Position numbers and translations under genes: made by a program. A model generated the notes under the pieces. The model had not been told where the DNA came from. It saw only the letters and a program-made list of their open reading frames with translations, and made no database searches. Below, piece after piece: positions 1 through 6,431 of a stretch of 6,431 bases of DNA. The stretch is from assembly GCA_016765335.1 (NCBI GenBank), contig JAESQE010000511.1, positions 1 through 6,431 on the forward strand. Reading direction: 5' to 3'. The first letter of the stretch is position 1, and each line of letters starts with the position of its first letter. The stretch is from Planctomycetaceae bacterium. Its GTDB lineage: Bacteria > Planctomycetota > Planctomycetia > Planctomycetales > Planctomycetaceae.

Positions 1-475
1 ACATTTTCCAAATATTAATGGCTGTTTCATCAGTCCCAAAAATGAGTGCTGATTCGCTCGGTTGTCTTGTGTGTTTCGTGTTCCACTTCTTCCAGATTGT
101 TTGACTGCCAATCCGGAAAGTCGAAAAGAATATCATACTAAGAATTGCATCAATCAGAATGATAGAACGCGGTGGCACAAATTGTTGATTCCGAAACAGA
201 GACCAAGCACAAAGCAAAACAAAGGCGCTGATGCTGCATGCAGCGCCGGTCACTATTAAGTCTGTTGTTGTCGCGTGACGATAGGTTCGCTTCCATTCTC
301 GCGTGATTGCAAAAACGATCAGCTTGACGCCCAGCACAAATGCCAACGAATTATAAAACCAAAATAAACCGTGCGTCCCCAAGTTGAATTCGAAGCGCAG
401 GCTGAACGCGAAAAACAGCGAGGCTGTTAATATAAGCAAATAAATTGGTAATATCAGGGCGAGGCGATGCTGCAT
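1..475 (-). CDS. CapD/WbpM/PglF-like nucleotide-sugar epimerase/dehydratase, N-terminal part (cut by window edge)
   Basis: Frame open to the left window edge; 158 residues are visible. Full-length family members are inner-membrane proteins with about four N-terminal helices followed by two Rossmann-type domains, the second acting on UDP-sugars for surface polysaccharide or glycoprotein synthesis. Seen here: a first helix at about residues 5-24 (LALILPIYLLILTASLFFAF) followed by RFEF, a second at about 38-55, a third at about 79-97, then PRSIILIDAILSMIFFSTFR at about 106-125, which is the typical PRSV-LID fourth helix of this family. After a basic stretch comes ALIFGTDETAI, the start of the first nucleotide-binding fold (usual form LIxGAGxAG). 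The catalytic domain lies outside the window. The start is well fixed: an in-frame TGA directly precedes the ATG, and GGAG lies 8 bases upstream. The gene is downstream of the YfhO-like gene on the same strand, 251 bases away, so co-transcription is possible but not shown. Family assignment rests on pattern recognition of the N-terminal half only; another polyprenyl-glycosylphosphotransferase-type membrane protein is the main alternative. Confidence 0.75.
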   Translation of the reverse strand, partial: MQHRLALILPIYLLILTASLFFAFSLRFEFNLGTHGLFWFYNSLAFVLGVKLIVFAITREWKRTYRHATTTDLIVTGAACSISAFVLLCAWSLFRNQQFVPPRSIILIDAILSMIFFSTFRIGSQTIWKKWNTKHTRQPSESALIFGTDETAINIWKM

Positions 476-483
476 TCAGCGAT

Positions 484-487
484 CTCC
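484..487 (-). promoter_or_regulatory. Ribosome binding site of the epimerase-like gene
   Basis: GGAG on the minus strand, 8 bases before the ATG at 475. With the in-frame TGA touching that ATG, it fixes the start codon. Confidence 0.6.
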
Positions 488-726
488 AATTTAACCATCA
501 CTGTCTCAGGCAGCTGATCCGAGTAACTAAACCTCGGCAATGTGGGCATTCAGCTGATTGAATAAGTGAAGGATTCTGATACCCAGCAATAAGCCAGATA
601 GATCGAATGAAACTTCAGAGAAAGGCGTTCTATCTTGAAAGCCAAAGAGCGCCTAGACGGGTTTCCCCCAAACCGAAGTCACTCAACCTGAATTCATGCA
701 CAATCAGAAACAACTAGCGATACCCC

Positions 727-2901
727 TCAACCCTTGGATTCACTTAACTTCTGCCTCTGTAGTTGGTTACGACGATACACAACGCTGTAAAATGCCAGTC
801 CGGATATCAGCCAGATTGTAAAGAATACAATTGAAATCCACTTCCCCAGGCTGACACTTTTCGGGTAATACTCCCAGCGCAGAACATGTTTTCCTGCAGG
901 TACCGAAACGCTACGGAACATGCCAGCGTACCGATCACTGGCAATTGGTTGGTCGTCCAGAAAGGCAACCCAGTCCTTATCGTACAAATCGGTAAGGATG
1001 AGAGTTGAGTTTTCCTGCGAGGCATTATTTGTTGCCGCGGTCACTTCTAAAGTCATCGAATCGGGAGCATATTTCAGCCAGCGAATATTTTCCTGATTCG
1101 AATCGCTGTCACCAGAGTTTTCCCAACTTGCGCGTCCGCGACTCCCTTCTATTTTTGAAAGGTAAAGCGGCTCCTTTCTTCCCCAGGCAGCGTTAAGAAA
1201 CGGGTCGTACCCCTGCCAGACTAGTTTCACCAGCCGATCATTTAATGCAGGCGGTGCAAAGCTAAGAATATGTGTTACTCCTGCATTTTGTAACCATCGG
1301 AGTTGATCATCCTGAAGATGCAATTGGTCAGGCTCTGCTTGTTGATTTCCTGCTGACTCTGCCCGCGAAGGATAGATCAATTCAGGTTCAAAATACTCCG
1401 CAGGACCAAGTCCCAGGTAAACCGGAGTCGAGGCAACTCCGGTCGTTGTCAGAAGATTTGGCCCCGGTGCAAACACGCGAGCAGGCGGAAACTGATTCGC
1501 TAACATTGCTCGTACAGGACTTTTCTCACGTAATGGAATGGGTGTTTCAGCGACCATAAATGCATAGGTAATCCGCTGACTCACCCAGCCATAATCAAGC
1601 ACGGTCAAAATGAAGAGTACTGGGACGATACTTCTTTTTAACCCAGGCGAGAACTTTCCTAAGAATTGATCCAGTCCGTAACCTGCCCAACATGCAACAG
1701 CTAACGTGGTGAGAATACCATAACGACCGGGACCGCGAAAAAATCCAAACCCGGGAATGTGTTGCATCACCGGGACGAGCAGCCCTGTTGCATAAATTAA
1801 TCCAAACAGCCCCAAACCAGCAAGAATAAACAGGGAACGCCGATCAATACCAGCAAGCTGAACTTTTTCTTTACGGATAAAATAGACGCCCGAAACAGCC
1901 AGAATTAATGGAAGTATCCCAAAATAGAGATGAGCTTCGACTGCATTGGTTCCTGATTTGCTCGACAAAAAAGACATTTGCCCAAGACGCGAATCCAGAT
2001 CAACAGGATTCGTATACCAGTACCAGGGCAGAACTATTTGTGAAATGTACTCTGGGGGAAGATGTCCGTATTCTGGGTCGAACTCAGTGGAAGAGGTCGT
2101 TTCCCGTTGACTGTTCTGCTTCATCACCCAGGTTGGTACGAGCTGCACACTGGCCATCAGAATGCCACAAGCAATTGCAGCTCCTGGCCAGAAGGCCTTT
2201 TTGGTAAACATCGAAACAGCTGAGGTCTCAACTGTTTTACTCACGAAGAAATCAGTTGCAAAACAGGCAACCACCCAAGTGAACAAGGTAAGTTGCGTAA
2301 TGAAGGCTAGATTGAAATGACCAGCCAGAAGTTGCAATGTTAAACATCCCGAAAGGCCCCACAGCCACAGCACTTTTCCGGTTTTTTGATATCGCAATAA
2401 CATCCACAGGCAAATCGGTAGATACGCTCCGGTAATGATCGCCCATTCCAGGCAGCACCTTGGCGGAAACCAGCTATAGACAAAAACCAACGATGCAAAC
2501 AGCCCCGCGGTCAGGCTCAGTCCTAACTCTCTCGCAACTGCCACCGTCGCAATAAAAACTAAAATATAGTGGAATAAATGATTCACGTTGTATGCCGTAT
2601 TCACATCCAGCAGCCAATACAGAATCATCGTGGGAGGATAAAACAGCCCCGTCTGGCTTTCTGCGACCACCGGATACCCATGACCAACCAACGGATTCCA
2701 AAGCGGAATCAATCCTTGCTTCAAGCTGTCTGCGTAAAACGATTTCTGAGGCATGAAATACGTGTAGATGTCTCCGCCTATCAATCCGCCTCCCAGCCAA
2801 AGGTCCAGCCAGAAACACATTGTCAGACCAAGAGCAAGCAGCAGTACGAGCAACCACTGTTGAGACTGCGGGCTGGGCTGTTGAGAACGGAACGTATCCA
2901 T
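727..2901 (-). CDS. YfhO-family multi-spanning membrane protein (GT-C-like)
   Basis: 724 residues from the ATG at 2901. YfhO proteins are large integral membrane proteins resembling GT-C glycosyltransferases; in Bacillus and Listeria, members glycosylate teichoic acid, and most others have unknown substrates. Seen here: a first helix at about residues 16-35, then GGDIYTYFMPQ (42-52) with the acidic residue of the first extracytoplasmic loop, then LWNPLVGHGYP (67-77) and the FYPP motif just after, all hallmarks of the family. Many further hydrophobic helices follow, including LFFGLIYATGLLVPV-like and GFFRGPGRYGIL segments. The C-terminal soluble domain has the usual pattern: LILTDLYDKDWVAFLDD (about 634-650), then VPAGKHVLRWEY, then a last helix at about 688-709 and a basic tail. 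The frame extends upstream to a TTG at 2988 and a GTG at 2979, but neither has a good ribosome binding site and the added residues are polar. I prefer the ATG, although it too lacks a clear Shine-Dalgarno. Family is confident; substrate is unknown. The neighbouring epimerase-like gene suggests a role in surface glycans (inference). Confidence 0.85.
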   Translation of the reverse strand: MDTFRSQQPSPQSQQWLLVLLLALGLTMCFWLDLWLGGGLIGGDIYTYFMPQKSFYADSLKQGLIPLWNPLVGHGYPVVAESQTGLFYPPTMILYWLLDVNTAYNVNHLFHYILVFIATVAVARELGLSLTAGLFASLVFVYSWFPPRCCLEWAIITGAYLPICLWMLLRYQKTGKVLWLWGLSGCLTLQLLAGHFNLAFITQLTLFTWVVACFATDFFVSKTVETSAVSMFTKKAFWPGAAIACGILMASVQLVPTWVMKQNSQRETTSSTEFDPEYGHLPPEYISQIVLPWYWYTNPVDLDSRLGQMSFLSSKSGTNAVEAHLYFGILPLILAVSGVYFIRKEKVQLAGIDRRSLFILAGLGLFGLIYATGLLVPVMQHIPGFGFFRGPGRYGILTTLAVACWAGYGLDQFLGKFSPGLKRSIVPVLFILTVLDYGWVSQRITYAFMVAETPIPLREKSPVRAMLANQFPPARVFAPGPNLLTTTGVASTPVYLGLGPAEYFEPELIYPSRAESAGNQQAEPDQLHLQDDQLRWLQNAGVTHILSFAPPALNDRLVKLVWQGYDPFLNAAWGRKEPLYLSKIEGSRGRASWENSGDSDSNQENIRWLKYAPDSMTLEVTAATNNASQENSTLILTDLYDKDWVAFLDDQPIASDRYAGMFRSVSVPAGKHVLRWEYYPKSVSLGKWISIVFFTIWLISGLAFYSVVYRRNQLQRQKLSESKG

Positions 2902-3017
2902 ATATATAAACGTGTCTTGTTTTTCAGGGTTATCGCGAACAGAACTTTCAGTATCAGCCGGAAAACGACTATACTCCACTTGGATCAATACCGAGATCTC
3001 TAATCAATCTTCAGCTT

Positions 3018-3046
3018 TTGAAACAGTGCTTAGTTTATACAAATAT
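3018..3046 (+). promoter_or_regulatory. Possible sigma70-type promoter of the phosphorylase gene
   Basis: TTGAAA at 3018-3023 is followed after 17 bases by AAATAT at 3041-3046. The -35 box is good and the -10 box poor (three of six consensus bases, including the key A2 and T6); TATTAT at 3044-3049 is a better box but at 20-base spacing. The site lies in the AT-rich stretch between the divergent YfhO-like and phosphorylase genes, just before the phosphorylase ribosome binding site. Weak evidence; the short distance to the start codon would give a leader of only about 15 bases. Confidence 0.25.
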
Positions 3047-3051
3047 TATGT

Positions 3052-3061
3052 AAGGATGGAG
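3052..3061 (+). promoter_or_regulatory. Ribosome binding site of the phosphorylase gene
   Basis: AAGGATGGAG. The GGAG ends 5 bases before the ATG at 3067 and AAGGA ends 10 bases before it. A GTG at 3061 is also in frame but overlaps the GGAG, so the ATG at 3067 is the better start. Confidence 0.6.
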
Positions 3062-3066
3062 TGACC

Positions 3067-5214
3067 ATGCCCCAATCGATGACAATCCACGACAAATTGA
3101 CAGAAATTGCAAACAACCTCTGGTGGAGCTGGCAGCCGGAACTCGATGACATTTTTCGTCGCATCGACCCCATTCGTTTTTTAGAATTGAGCCAAAATCC
3201 TGTCCAACTGCTCAAAGAATATACCCCCGAGAAGCTCGAACAGCGTGCCCGCGAAGAGGTACTGCATTCTAAAATCAATTGGGCCTATCGTCGTTTTCTC
3301 GAATATCTTAACTCACAGACCACTTGGGGCGATACTCATGCGGGACTGCTGAACTTCCGACCGGTTGCTTATTTTTCAGCCGAGTTTGGGATACACGAAT
3401 CACTTCGAGTCTATTCCGGAGGCTTGGGAGTTCTCGCAGGCGACCACTTGAAAAGCGCTTCAGACCTGGGTGTGCCACTTGTTGGAGTCGGCTTGTTCTA
3501 CCACGAAGGTTACTTCTCTCAAATTATCGATGAAAATGGCTGGCAACAAGAGGTCTACAACGAAGTCGATCCCGAGACAATGCCCATCACTCCGGTTTTA
3601 GACAGTCAGGGAAAAGATGTCCTGATCTCCATCGAAACCAGACACGAAAAAATCTACGCCAGAATTATTCGTATCCGCGTGGGACGTATTCAGCTCTTTC
3701 TGCTGGATGCCAACATTCCAGAAAACAGCGAAGAAGCCCGGCAGTTAACCGCAAGGCTTTACGGCGGAGATCAACGCACACGAATCCGTCAGGAAATGCT
3801 GCTCGGAATTGGCGGAGTTCGTGCCCTCAAAGCACTGGGCATCAATCCTCGTGTGATCCACATGAACGAAGGGCATTCCGCTTTTGCTCCACTGGAAGTC
3901 ATTCATAATCGGATGGCAATTGATGGAATGAGTTTCGACGATGCGTTGCGAGAAACCGCAGCTTCCAATGTTTTCACAACGCACACACCGGTTCCAGCTG
4001 GTCACGACCGATTCGATGCTGGCATGATTGACGAGCATCTGGGACCAATGGCAGATGCCCTCGGATTGAATCTTCAAGGCTTAATGGGACTGGGACGTGT
4101 TGATCCCCAGAACGATCACGAAACTTTTTGCATGACCGTACTGGCTTTTAAAACTTCTCGCCGCGCCAATGCAGTCTCTAATTTGCATGGCGTTGTTTCA
4201 CGAAAAATGTGGGCCTGTTTGTGGCCGTGGAGAAGTGAAGAAGAAATCCCAATCGGTCATATTACCAACGGCGTCCATGTCAATTCCTGGCTGGCAAACC
4301 AAGTGCGAGTCCTCTACGACCGTGTTTTGCCATCGGAATGGCACCTCCAGACTGGAGACCCAAGCGTTTGGGCTGGCTTCGAAAAGGTGACTCCCGGTGA
4401 ATTGTGGGAAACACATCAAGCCCTCAAAGCGAGATTAATAAACTACACACGAACTCGCCTGGCGATGCAAGCTAAAAGACACAATGCATCTTCAGATGAT
4501 CTCGAAGAAATCGCTGATCTGATGGACCCACAAGCCCTGACCATCGGGTTTGCCAGACGCTTTGCTCCGTACAAAAGAGCAGACTTAATCTTTCACGATG
4601 TAGAACGCCTCGCTCGGCTTGCCAGCGACGCCAAGCGTCCGGTCCAGTTTATCTTCTGCGGGAAATCTCATCCGGCTGACGAAAACGGCAAAGCAATCCT
4701 GAAGCGAATCATCAACCTTTCTCATACCGAACAGTTCAAAGGGAAAGTTGTCTTCCTGGAAGATTACGACATCAACTTCACCAGATATTTGGTGCAAGGG
4801 GTTGATGTCTGGCTCAACAATCCCAGGCGTCCTTTGGAAGCGTCCGGAACCAGCGGGCAAAAAGTTGTCCTTAATGGCGGCTTGAACTTTTCCGTACTCG
4901 ATGGATGGTGGGCCGAGGCTTATGATGGCTCCAACGGTTTTGCAATCGGCGACGGAAATATCCACGCCAATTCAGACATCCAGGACGAACGTGACGCAAT
5001 CAGCCTGATGGATGTGCTGGAAAATGAAATCATTTCGCTATTCTATGAACGAGACAACGATGATCTTCCCATGCAATGGATCGCGAGAATGAAACGCTCG
5101 GTGCAAACACTCGGCTGGCGATTCAACGCAGACCGCATGGTCATGGACTATGTCACCGATGGCTACATCCCCGCAGCCGGCGGCCTCTCCTCAGAAATGA
5201 GAAGCATGCCCTAA
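3067..5214 (+). CDS. glgP: Alpha-glucan (glycogen/maltodextrin) phosphorylase, GT35, short DUF3417 type
   Basis: 715 residues. Releases glucose-1-phosphate from the non-reducing ends of alpha-1,4-glucans using phosphate and pyridoxal phosphate; cytoplasmic. This is the 'alpha-glucan family phosphorylase' branch, shorter than the ~800-residue E. coli/muscle type. Seen in order: DUF3417-like N-terminus with NNLWWSW (16-22) and [19 protein letters not shown] (101-113); [13 protein letters not shown] (117-129); HMNEGHSAF (265-273); [12 protein letters not shown] from residue 305; ITNGVH (399-404); [11 protein letters not shown] (494-504), the phosphate/donor-binding region; FCGKSHPAD; and EASGTSGQK ending at Lys599, the expected pyridoxal-phosphate lysine, followed by [14 protein letters not shown]. 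All expected motifs are present, so the enzyme should be active. Gln598 stands where many relatives have Met. The gene stands alone on its strand, divergent from the YfhO-like gene; no other glycogen gene is visible. glgP is the usual symbol; some databases use malP for the same activity. Confidence 0.95.
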   Translation: MPQSMTIHDKLTEIANNLWWSWQPELDDIFRRIDPIRFLELSQNPVQLLKEYTPEKLEQRAREEVLHSKINWAYRRFLEYLNSQTTWGDTHAGLLNFRPVAYFSAEFGIHESLRVYSGGLGVLAGDHLKSASDLGVPLVGVGLFYHEGYFSQIIDENGWQQEVYNEVDPETMPITPVLDSQGKDVLISIETRHEKIYARIIRIRVGRIQLFLLDANIPENSEEARQLTARLYGGDQRTRIRQEMLLGIGGVRALKALGINPRVIHMNEGHSAFAPLEVIHNRMAIDGMSFDDALRETAASNVFTTHTPVPAGHDRFDAGMIDEHLGPMADALGLNLQGLMGLGRVDPQNDHETFCMTVLAFKTSRRANAVSNLHGVVSRKMWACLWPWRSEEEIPIGHITNGVHVNSWLANQVRVLYDRVLPSEWHLQTGDPSVWAGFEKVTPGELWETHQALKARLINYTRTRLAMQAKRHNASSDDLEEIADLMDPQALTIGFARRFAPYKRADLIFHDVERLARLASDAKRPVQFIFCGKSHPADENGKAILKRIINLSHTEQFKGKVVFLEDYDINFTRYLVQGVDVWLNNPRRPLEASGTSGQKVVLNGGLNFSVLDGWWAEAYDGSNGFAIGDGNIHANSDIQDERDAISLMDVLENEIISLFYERDNDDLPMQWIARMKRSVQTLGWRFNADRMVMDYVTDGYIPAAGGLSSEMRSMP

Positions 5215-5236
5215 GCCTGTTGTATAAATGATTGAT

Positions 5237-5283
5237 CCCGGTGGCGAGTCGGACCAGTGATGGCCCGAAAAGGAAACACCGGG
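5237..5283. repeat. Inverted repeat CCCGGTG / CACCGGG
   Basis: Perfect 7-base arms at 5237-5243 and 5277-5283 enclosing 33 bases, within which TCGG and CCGA can form an inner stem. First of a row of palindromes after the phosphorylase gene. May be part of a larger folded RNA or a dispersed intergenic element. No open frame of note crosses it. Confidence 0.5.
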
Positions 5284-5286
5284 TAG

Positions 5287-5316
5287 CACAGACGATCCCG
5301 TTCAGGGTCGTCTGTG
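5287..5316. repeat. Strong hairpin with 12-base-pair stem
   Basis: Arm CACAGACGATCCC (5287-5299) pairs with GGGTCGTCTGTG (5305-5316), with one bulged T and a 5-base loop GTTCA; flanking bases add G-T and A-T pairs. It lies 72 bases after the phosphorylase stop and may stop or stabilise that transcript, but there is no T-run after it, so it is not a standard intrinsic terminator. A smaller stem, GTTGC/GCAAC around GCA (5316-5328), abuts and competes with it. Confidence 0.65.
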
Positions 5317-5370
5317 TTGCGCAGCAACCCGAGGAATTGACCAAGAAGTATTCCGCATGGAAACCGCATT

Positions 5371-5397
5371 GCTGGGTTACGTAAAAACTAACCCAGC
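5371..5397. repeat. Perfect 9-base inverted repeat, first CCTACGG-flanked palindrome
   Basis: GCTGGGTTA (5371-5379) and TAACCCAGC (5389-5397) around a 9-base AC-rich loop. It runs into CCTACGG (5397-5403) and TTTTCTCTGTGG (5404-5415). The same arrangement recurs at 5424-5478. Read on the minus strand, each unit begins CCGTAGG and then folds. The T-run after it is only four bases, so a terminator role for the phosphorylase gene is possible but weak. Confidence 0.65.
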
Positions 5398-5423
5398 CTA
5401 CGGTTTTCTCTGTGGCACACGAA

Positions 5424-5444
5424 GATGGGTGCAAGCACACCATC
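5424..5444. repeat. Second CCTACGG-flanked palindrome
   Basis: GATGGGTG (5424-5431) pairs with CACACCATC (5436-5444), leaving one bulged A and a CAAG loop. It is followed by CCTACGG (5444-5450) and, after 16 more bases, TTTTCTCTGCGG (5467-5478), which matches the tail of the previous unit in 11 of 12 bases. The two units therefore share flanks but carry different stem sequences. Confidence 0.6.
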
Positions 5445-5504
5445 CTACGGGGAACGATCCCTCTGTTTTTCTCTGCGGATGGAAAACGTACGCTGAATCG
5501 TGTG

Positions 5505-5777
5505 TTACATCGGAGCTTGAAAGCCCATCACCTGGAAGCGAGCCAACTCCATTGGGGTGGTAATTTTCACGGACGCGATTGCTTCGTAAGCCAGCATCAC
5601 TTTGCGGGCACCATAGCTGTCCGGTTTGTCTCTATCGAGTAGCACGATGCCGCCCGAAACCAGATACCCGACAAACGGAATGGTCTCTCCCTGCATGGTC
5701 ACAACCAAACCATGTCGCGGAATCACTTCGGGCCAACTCTCGAACAGCGTTCGCCAATCACTAGAAGCAGATGACAT
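5505..5777 (-). CDS. Small protein of unknown function, planctomycete-type
   Basis: 90 residues, soluble, no signal peptide or membrane helix. I do not recognise a named family, but the make-up (DWRTLFESWP near residue 7, PRHGLVVT, GETIPFVGYLVSGGIVLLDR, then YGARKVMLAYEAIASVKIT) resembles small conserved proteins I associate with planctomycetes. The alternating beta-strand pattern with a G-rich turn suggests a compact beta-barrel or SH3-like fold (inference only). Evidence that it is real: GGAGG 6 bases before the ATG, a frame that ends cleanly, and protein-like composition in contrast to the overlapping plus-strand frames. It is on the same strand as the SecF-like frame and 139 bases downstream of it, with a hairpin between, so it may have its own promoter; I could not find a convincing one. 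Confidence 0.75.
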   Translation of the reverse strand: MSSASSDWRTLFESWPEVIPRHGLVVTMQGETIPFVGYLVSGGIVLLDRDKPDSYGARKVMLAYEAIASVKITTPMELARFQVMGFQAPM

Positions 5778-5783
5778 TATTTT

Positions 5784-5788
5784 CCTCC
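5784..5788 (-). promoter_or_regulatory. Ribosome binding site of the 90-residue protein
   Basis: GGAGG on the minus strand, 6 bases before the ATG at 5777. Strong match that supports the gene and its start. Confidence 0.7.
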
Positions 5789-5830
5789 ATGAAAACAGAT
5801 GTGACTTTAGGAAACGTCAATCAATTGGTT

Positions 5831-5851
5831 CTCCCCCTTACCAAGGGGGAG
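5831..5851. repeat. CTCCCCCTT / AAGGGGGAG palindrome, probable dispersed element
   Basis: Perfect 9-base arms (5831-5839 and 5843-5851) around a 3-base loop, followed on the plus strand by TTAGAGGGGGGG. This arrangement is familiar to me as an intergenic repeat scattered in many bacterial genomes, including cyanobacteria; that is recollection, not a search. It lies between the SecF-like stop and the 90-residue gene. In the minus (transcribed) direction no T-run follows, so it is not a standard terminator, though such a stem could still attenuate read-through or protect RNA ends. Confidence 0.6.
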
Positions 5852-5916
5852 TTAGAGGGGGGGCTTTTTAACTACTTTTTAAAACCAAATAGCCCTCAGG
5901 AAGCTCTACACTTCAA

Positions 5917-6431
5917 TTAAACTTTCCGTTCGGCCAACTTCAAAAGAACAGGGCTGGCAACAAAGATCGAACTGTATGTTCCGACCATCACACCAATGAC
6001 CAGGCAGAAGGCAAAGCCATGCAAGCCTTCACCACCAATGAAGTACAGAATGGTCACAACCAGCAATGTGGTTACAGAAGTCAACAAGGTTCGCGAAAGT
6101 GTCTGGTTCAAACTGGTATTCACCATGTCTGCATTGATGTCAGGATTCTTGCCTCGTACTTCACGAATACGGTCGAATACAACAATCGTATCGTTCAGGG
6201 AGTAACCGATAATTGTCAGAAATGCAGCAATCATCGATAGGTTAATTTTGAATTCGGTCAGCATAAATATCGGACCAAGAGGCGTGTGGCTAAGCAGCAT
6301 GCCAAACATGGCCAAGACATGTTGAAATAACAGAAAAACATCAAGGTATAGTGTGAGTGCAGCGGAAATATATTCTTCATTTGGATAGTCGCGTAAAATG
6401 TTGGATGTATCATATAAAATGAAGGCTGAGA
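5917..6431 (-). CDS. Chimeric frame: Bax inhibitor-1/YccA C-terminus joined to SecF C-terminus (cut by window edge)
   Basis: 170 residues visible, open at the right edge. Residues 1 to about 45 read [15 protein letters not shown], then [18 protein letters not shown] and a short tail: the last helices of Bax inhibitor-1/YccA proteins (ILFDTSNI...YIRATVSLYVSLYNIF in E. coli YccA). From about residue 49 the frame is Sec[21 protein letters not shown], then [12 protein letters not shown] (79-90), [19 protein letters not shown], and [15 protein letters not shown] (146-160), ending in a short basic tail. SecF normally has six helices and a large extracytoplasmic domain and works with SecD to drive late steps of Sec export; only the last three helices remain here. 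No stop separates the two parts. A TTG at 6315 and ATGs shortly after lie just before the join and could start a SecF-only fragment, but no clear ribosome binding site is seen. Possible explanations: a real fusion by deletion, a decayed secF copy, or an assembly join. Protein identities are confident; whether the gene works as a unit is not. Confidence 0.8.
   Translation of the reverse strand, partial: SAFILYDTSNILRDYPNEEYISAALTLYLDVFLLFQHVLAMFGMLLSHTPLGPIFMLTEFKINLSMIAAFLTIIGYSLNDTIVVFDRIREVRGKNPDINADMVNTSLNQTLSRTLLTSVTTLLVVTILYFIGGEGLHGFAFCLVIGVMVGTYSSIFVASPVLLKLAERKV

Noticed and set aside
62..259. 65-codon plus-strand open frame at the left end
   Set aside because: It is antisense to the epimerase-like gene, whose minus-strand frame has clear helices, a family motif and a ribosome binding site.
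660..674. GGTTT/AAACC small hairpin after the YfhO-like gene
   Set aside because: Only five base pairs and no T-run in either direction; likely chance. The 476-726 gap shows no other supported feature.
2474..2857. 127-codon minus-strand frame inside the YfhO-like gene, and similar shadows at 2578-3003 plus, 1272-1559 plus and 4585-4965 minus
   Set aside because: All overlap long genes with full sets of family motifs in another frame or strand.
2993..3000. GAGATCTC palindrome as an operator
   Set aside because: An eight-base palindrome is expected by chance at this scale and there is no second copy nearby.
5237..5283. Terminal inverted repeats of an insertion sequence
   Set aside because: The arms are 7 bases with only 33 bases between them, no target-site duplication was seen and there is no transposase.
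5153..5443. 96-codon minus-strand frame overlapping the phosphorylase 3' end
   Set aside because: It is built from the palindromic intergenic sequence plus antisense phosphorylase codons, is rich in Cys and Arg, and has no family signal.
5237..5478. CRISPR array
   Set aside because: The repeats are unlike one another in the stems, spacing is irregular and there are no regular spacers or cas genes.
5357..5642. Two plus-strand frames over the palindromes and the 90-residue gene
   Set aside because: Their translations have no protein-like pattern and they overlap the better-supported minus-strand gene.
5831..5880. Intrinsic terminator on the plus strand
   Set aside because: The T-run begins about 13 bases after the stem, the stem is far from the phosphorylase stop and no plus-strand gene precedes it closely.

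Overview
The window looks like chromosomal DNA of a planctomycete (Planctomycetota, perhaps a Gimesia- or Rubinisphaera-like lineage). The clues are the style of the YfhO-like and SecF-like proteins, a 90-residue protein of a kind I associate with this phylum, moderate GC content, and intergenic spaces holding palindromic elements. This placement is inference; there is no rRNA or other marker gene.

Layout. Positions 1-475 (minus) hold the N-terminal 158 residues of a membrane-anchored nucleotide-sugar epimerase/dehydratase of the CapD/WbpM/PglF type, cut by the window edge. Upstream of it on the same strand, after 251 non-coding bases, is a YfhO-family multi-spanning membrane protein (727-2901, minus). 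Divergent from that is an alpha-glucan phosphorylase of the short, DUF3417-containing GT35 type (3067-5214, plus). Then comes a 290-base intergenic stretch packed with palindromes (5215-5504), a small protein of unknown function (5505-5777, minus), another intergenic palindrome (5831-5851), and an open frame running off the right edge (5917-6431, minus).

The right-edge frame is the most unusual part. Its visible N-terminal ~45 residues match the C-terminal end of a Bax inhibitor-1/YccA family membrane protein. They continue in frame, with no stop, into the last ~125 residues of a SecF protein-export subunit. This is either a real gene fusion that has lost the SecF N-terminal half, or a chimeric join in the assembly.

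How the genes relate. The YfhO-like protein and the epimerase/dehydratase both fit cell-surface glycan or protein-glycosylation work and may belong to one locus. The phosphorylase is glycogen/maltodextrin catabolism and shares only the divergent control region with the YfhO-like gene. The small protein lies downstream of the SecF-like frame on the same strand but has its own strong ribosome binding site. I see no CRISPR array, tRNA, rRNA, transposase or phage gene.
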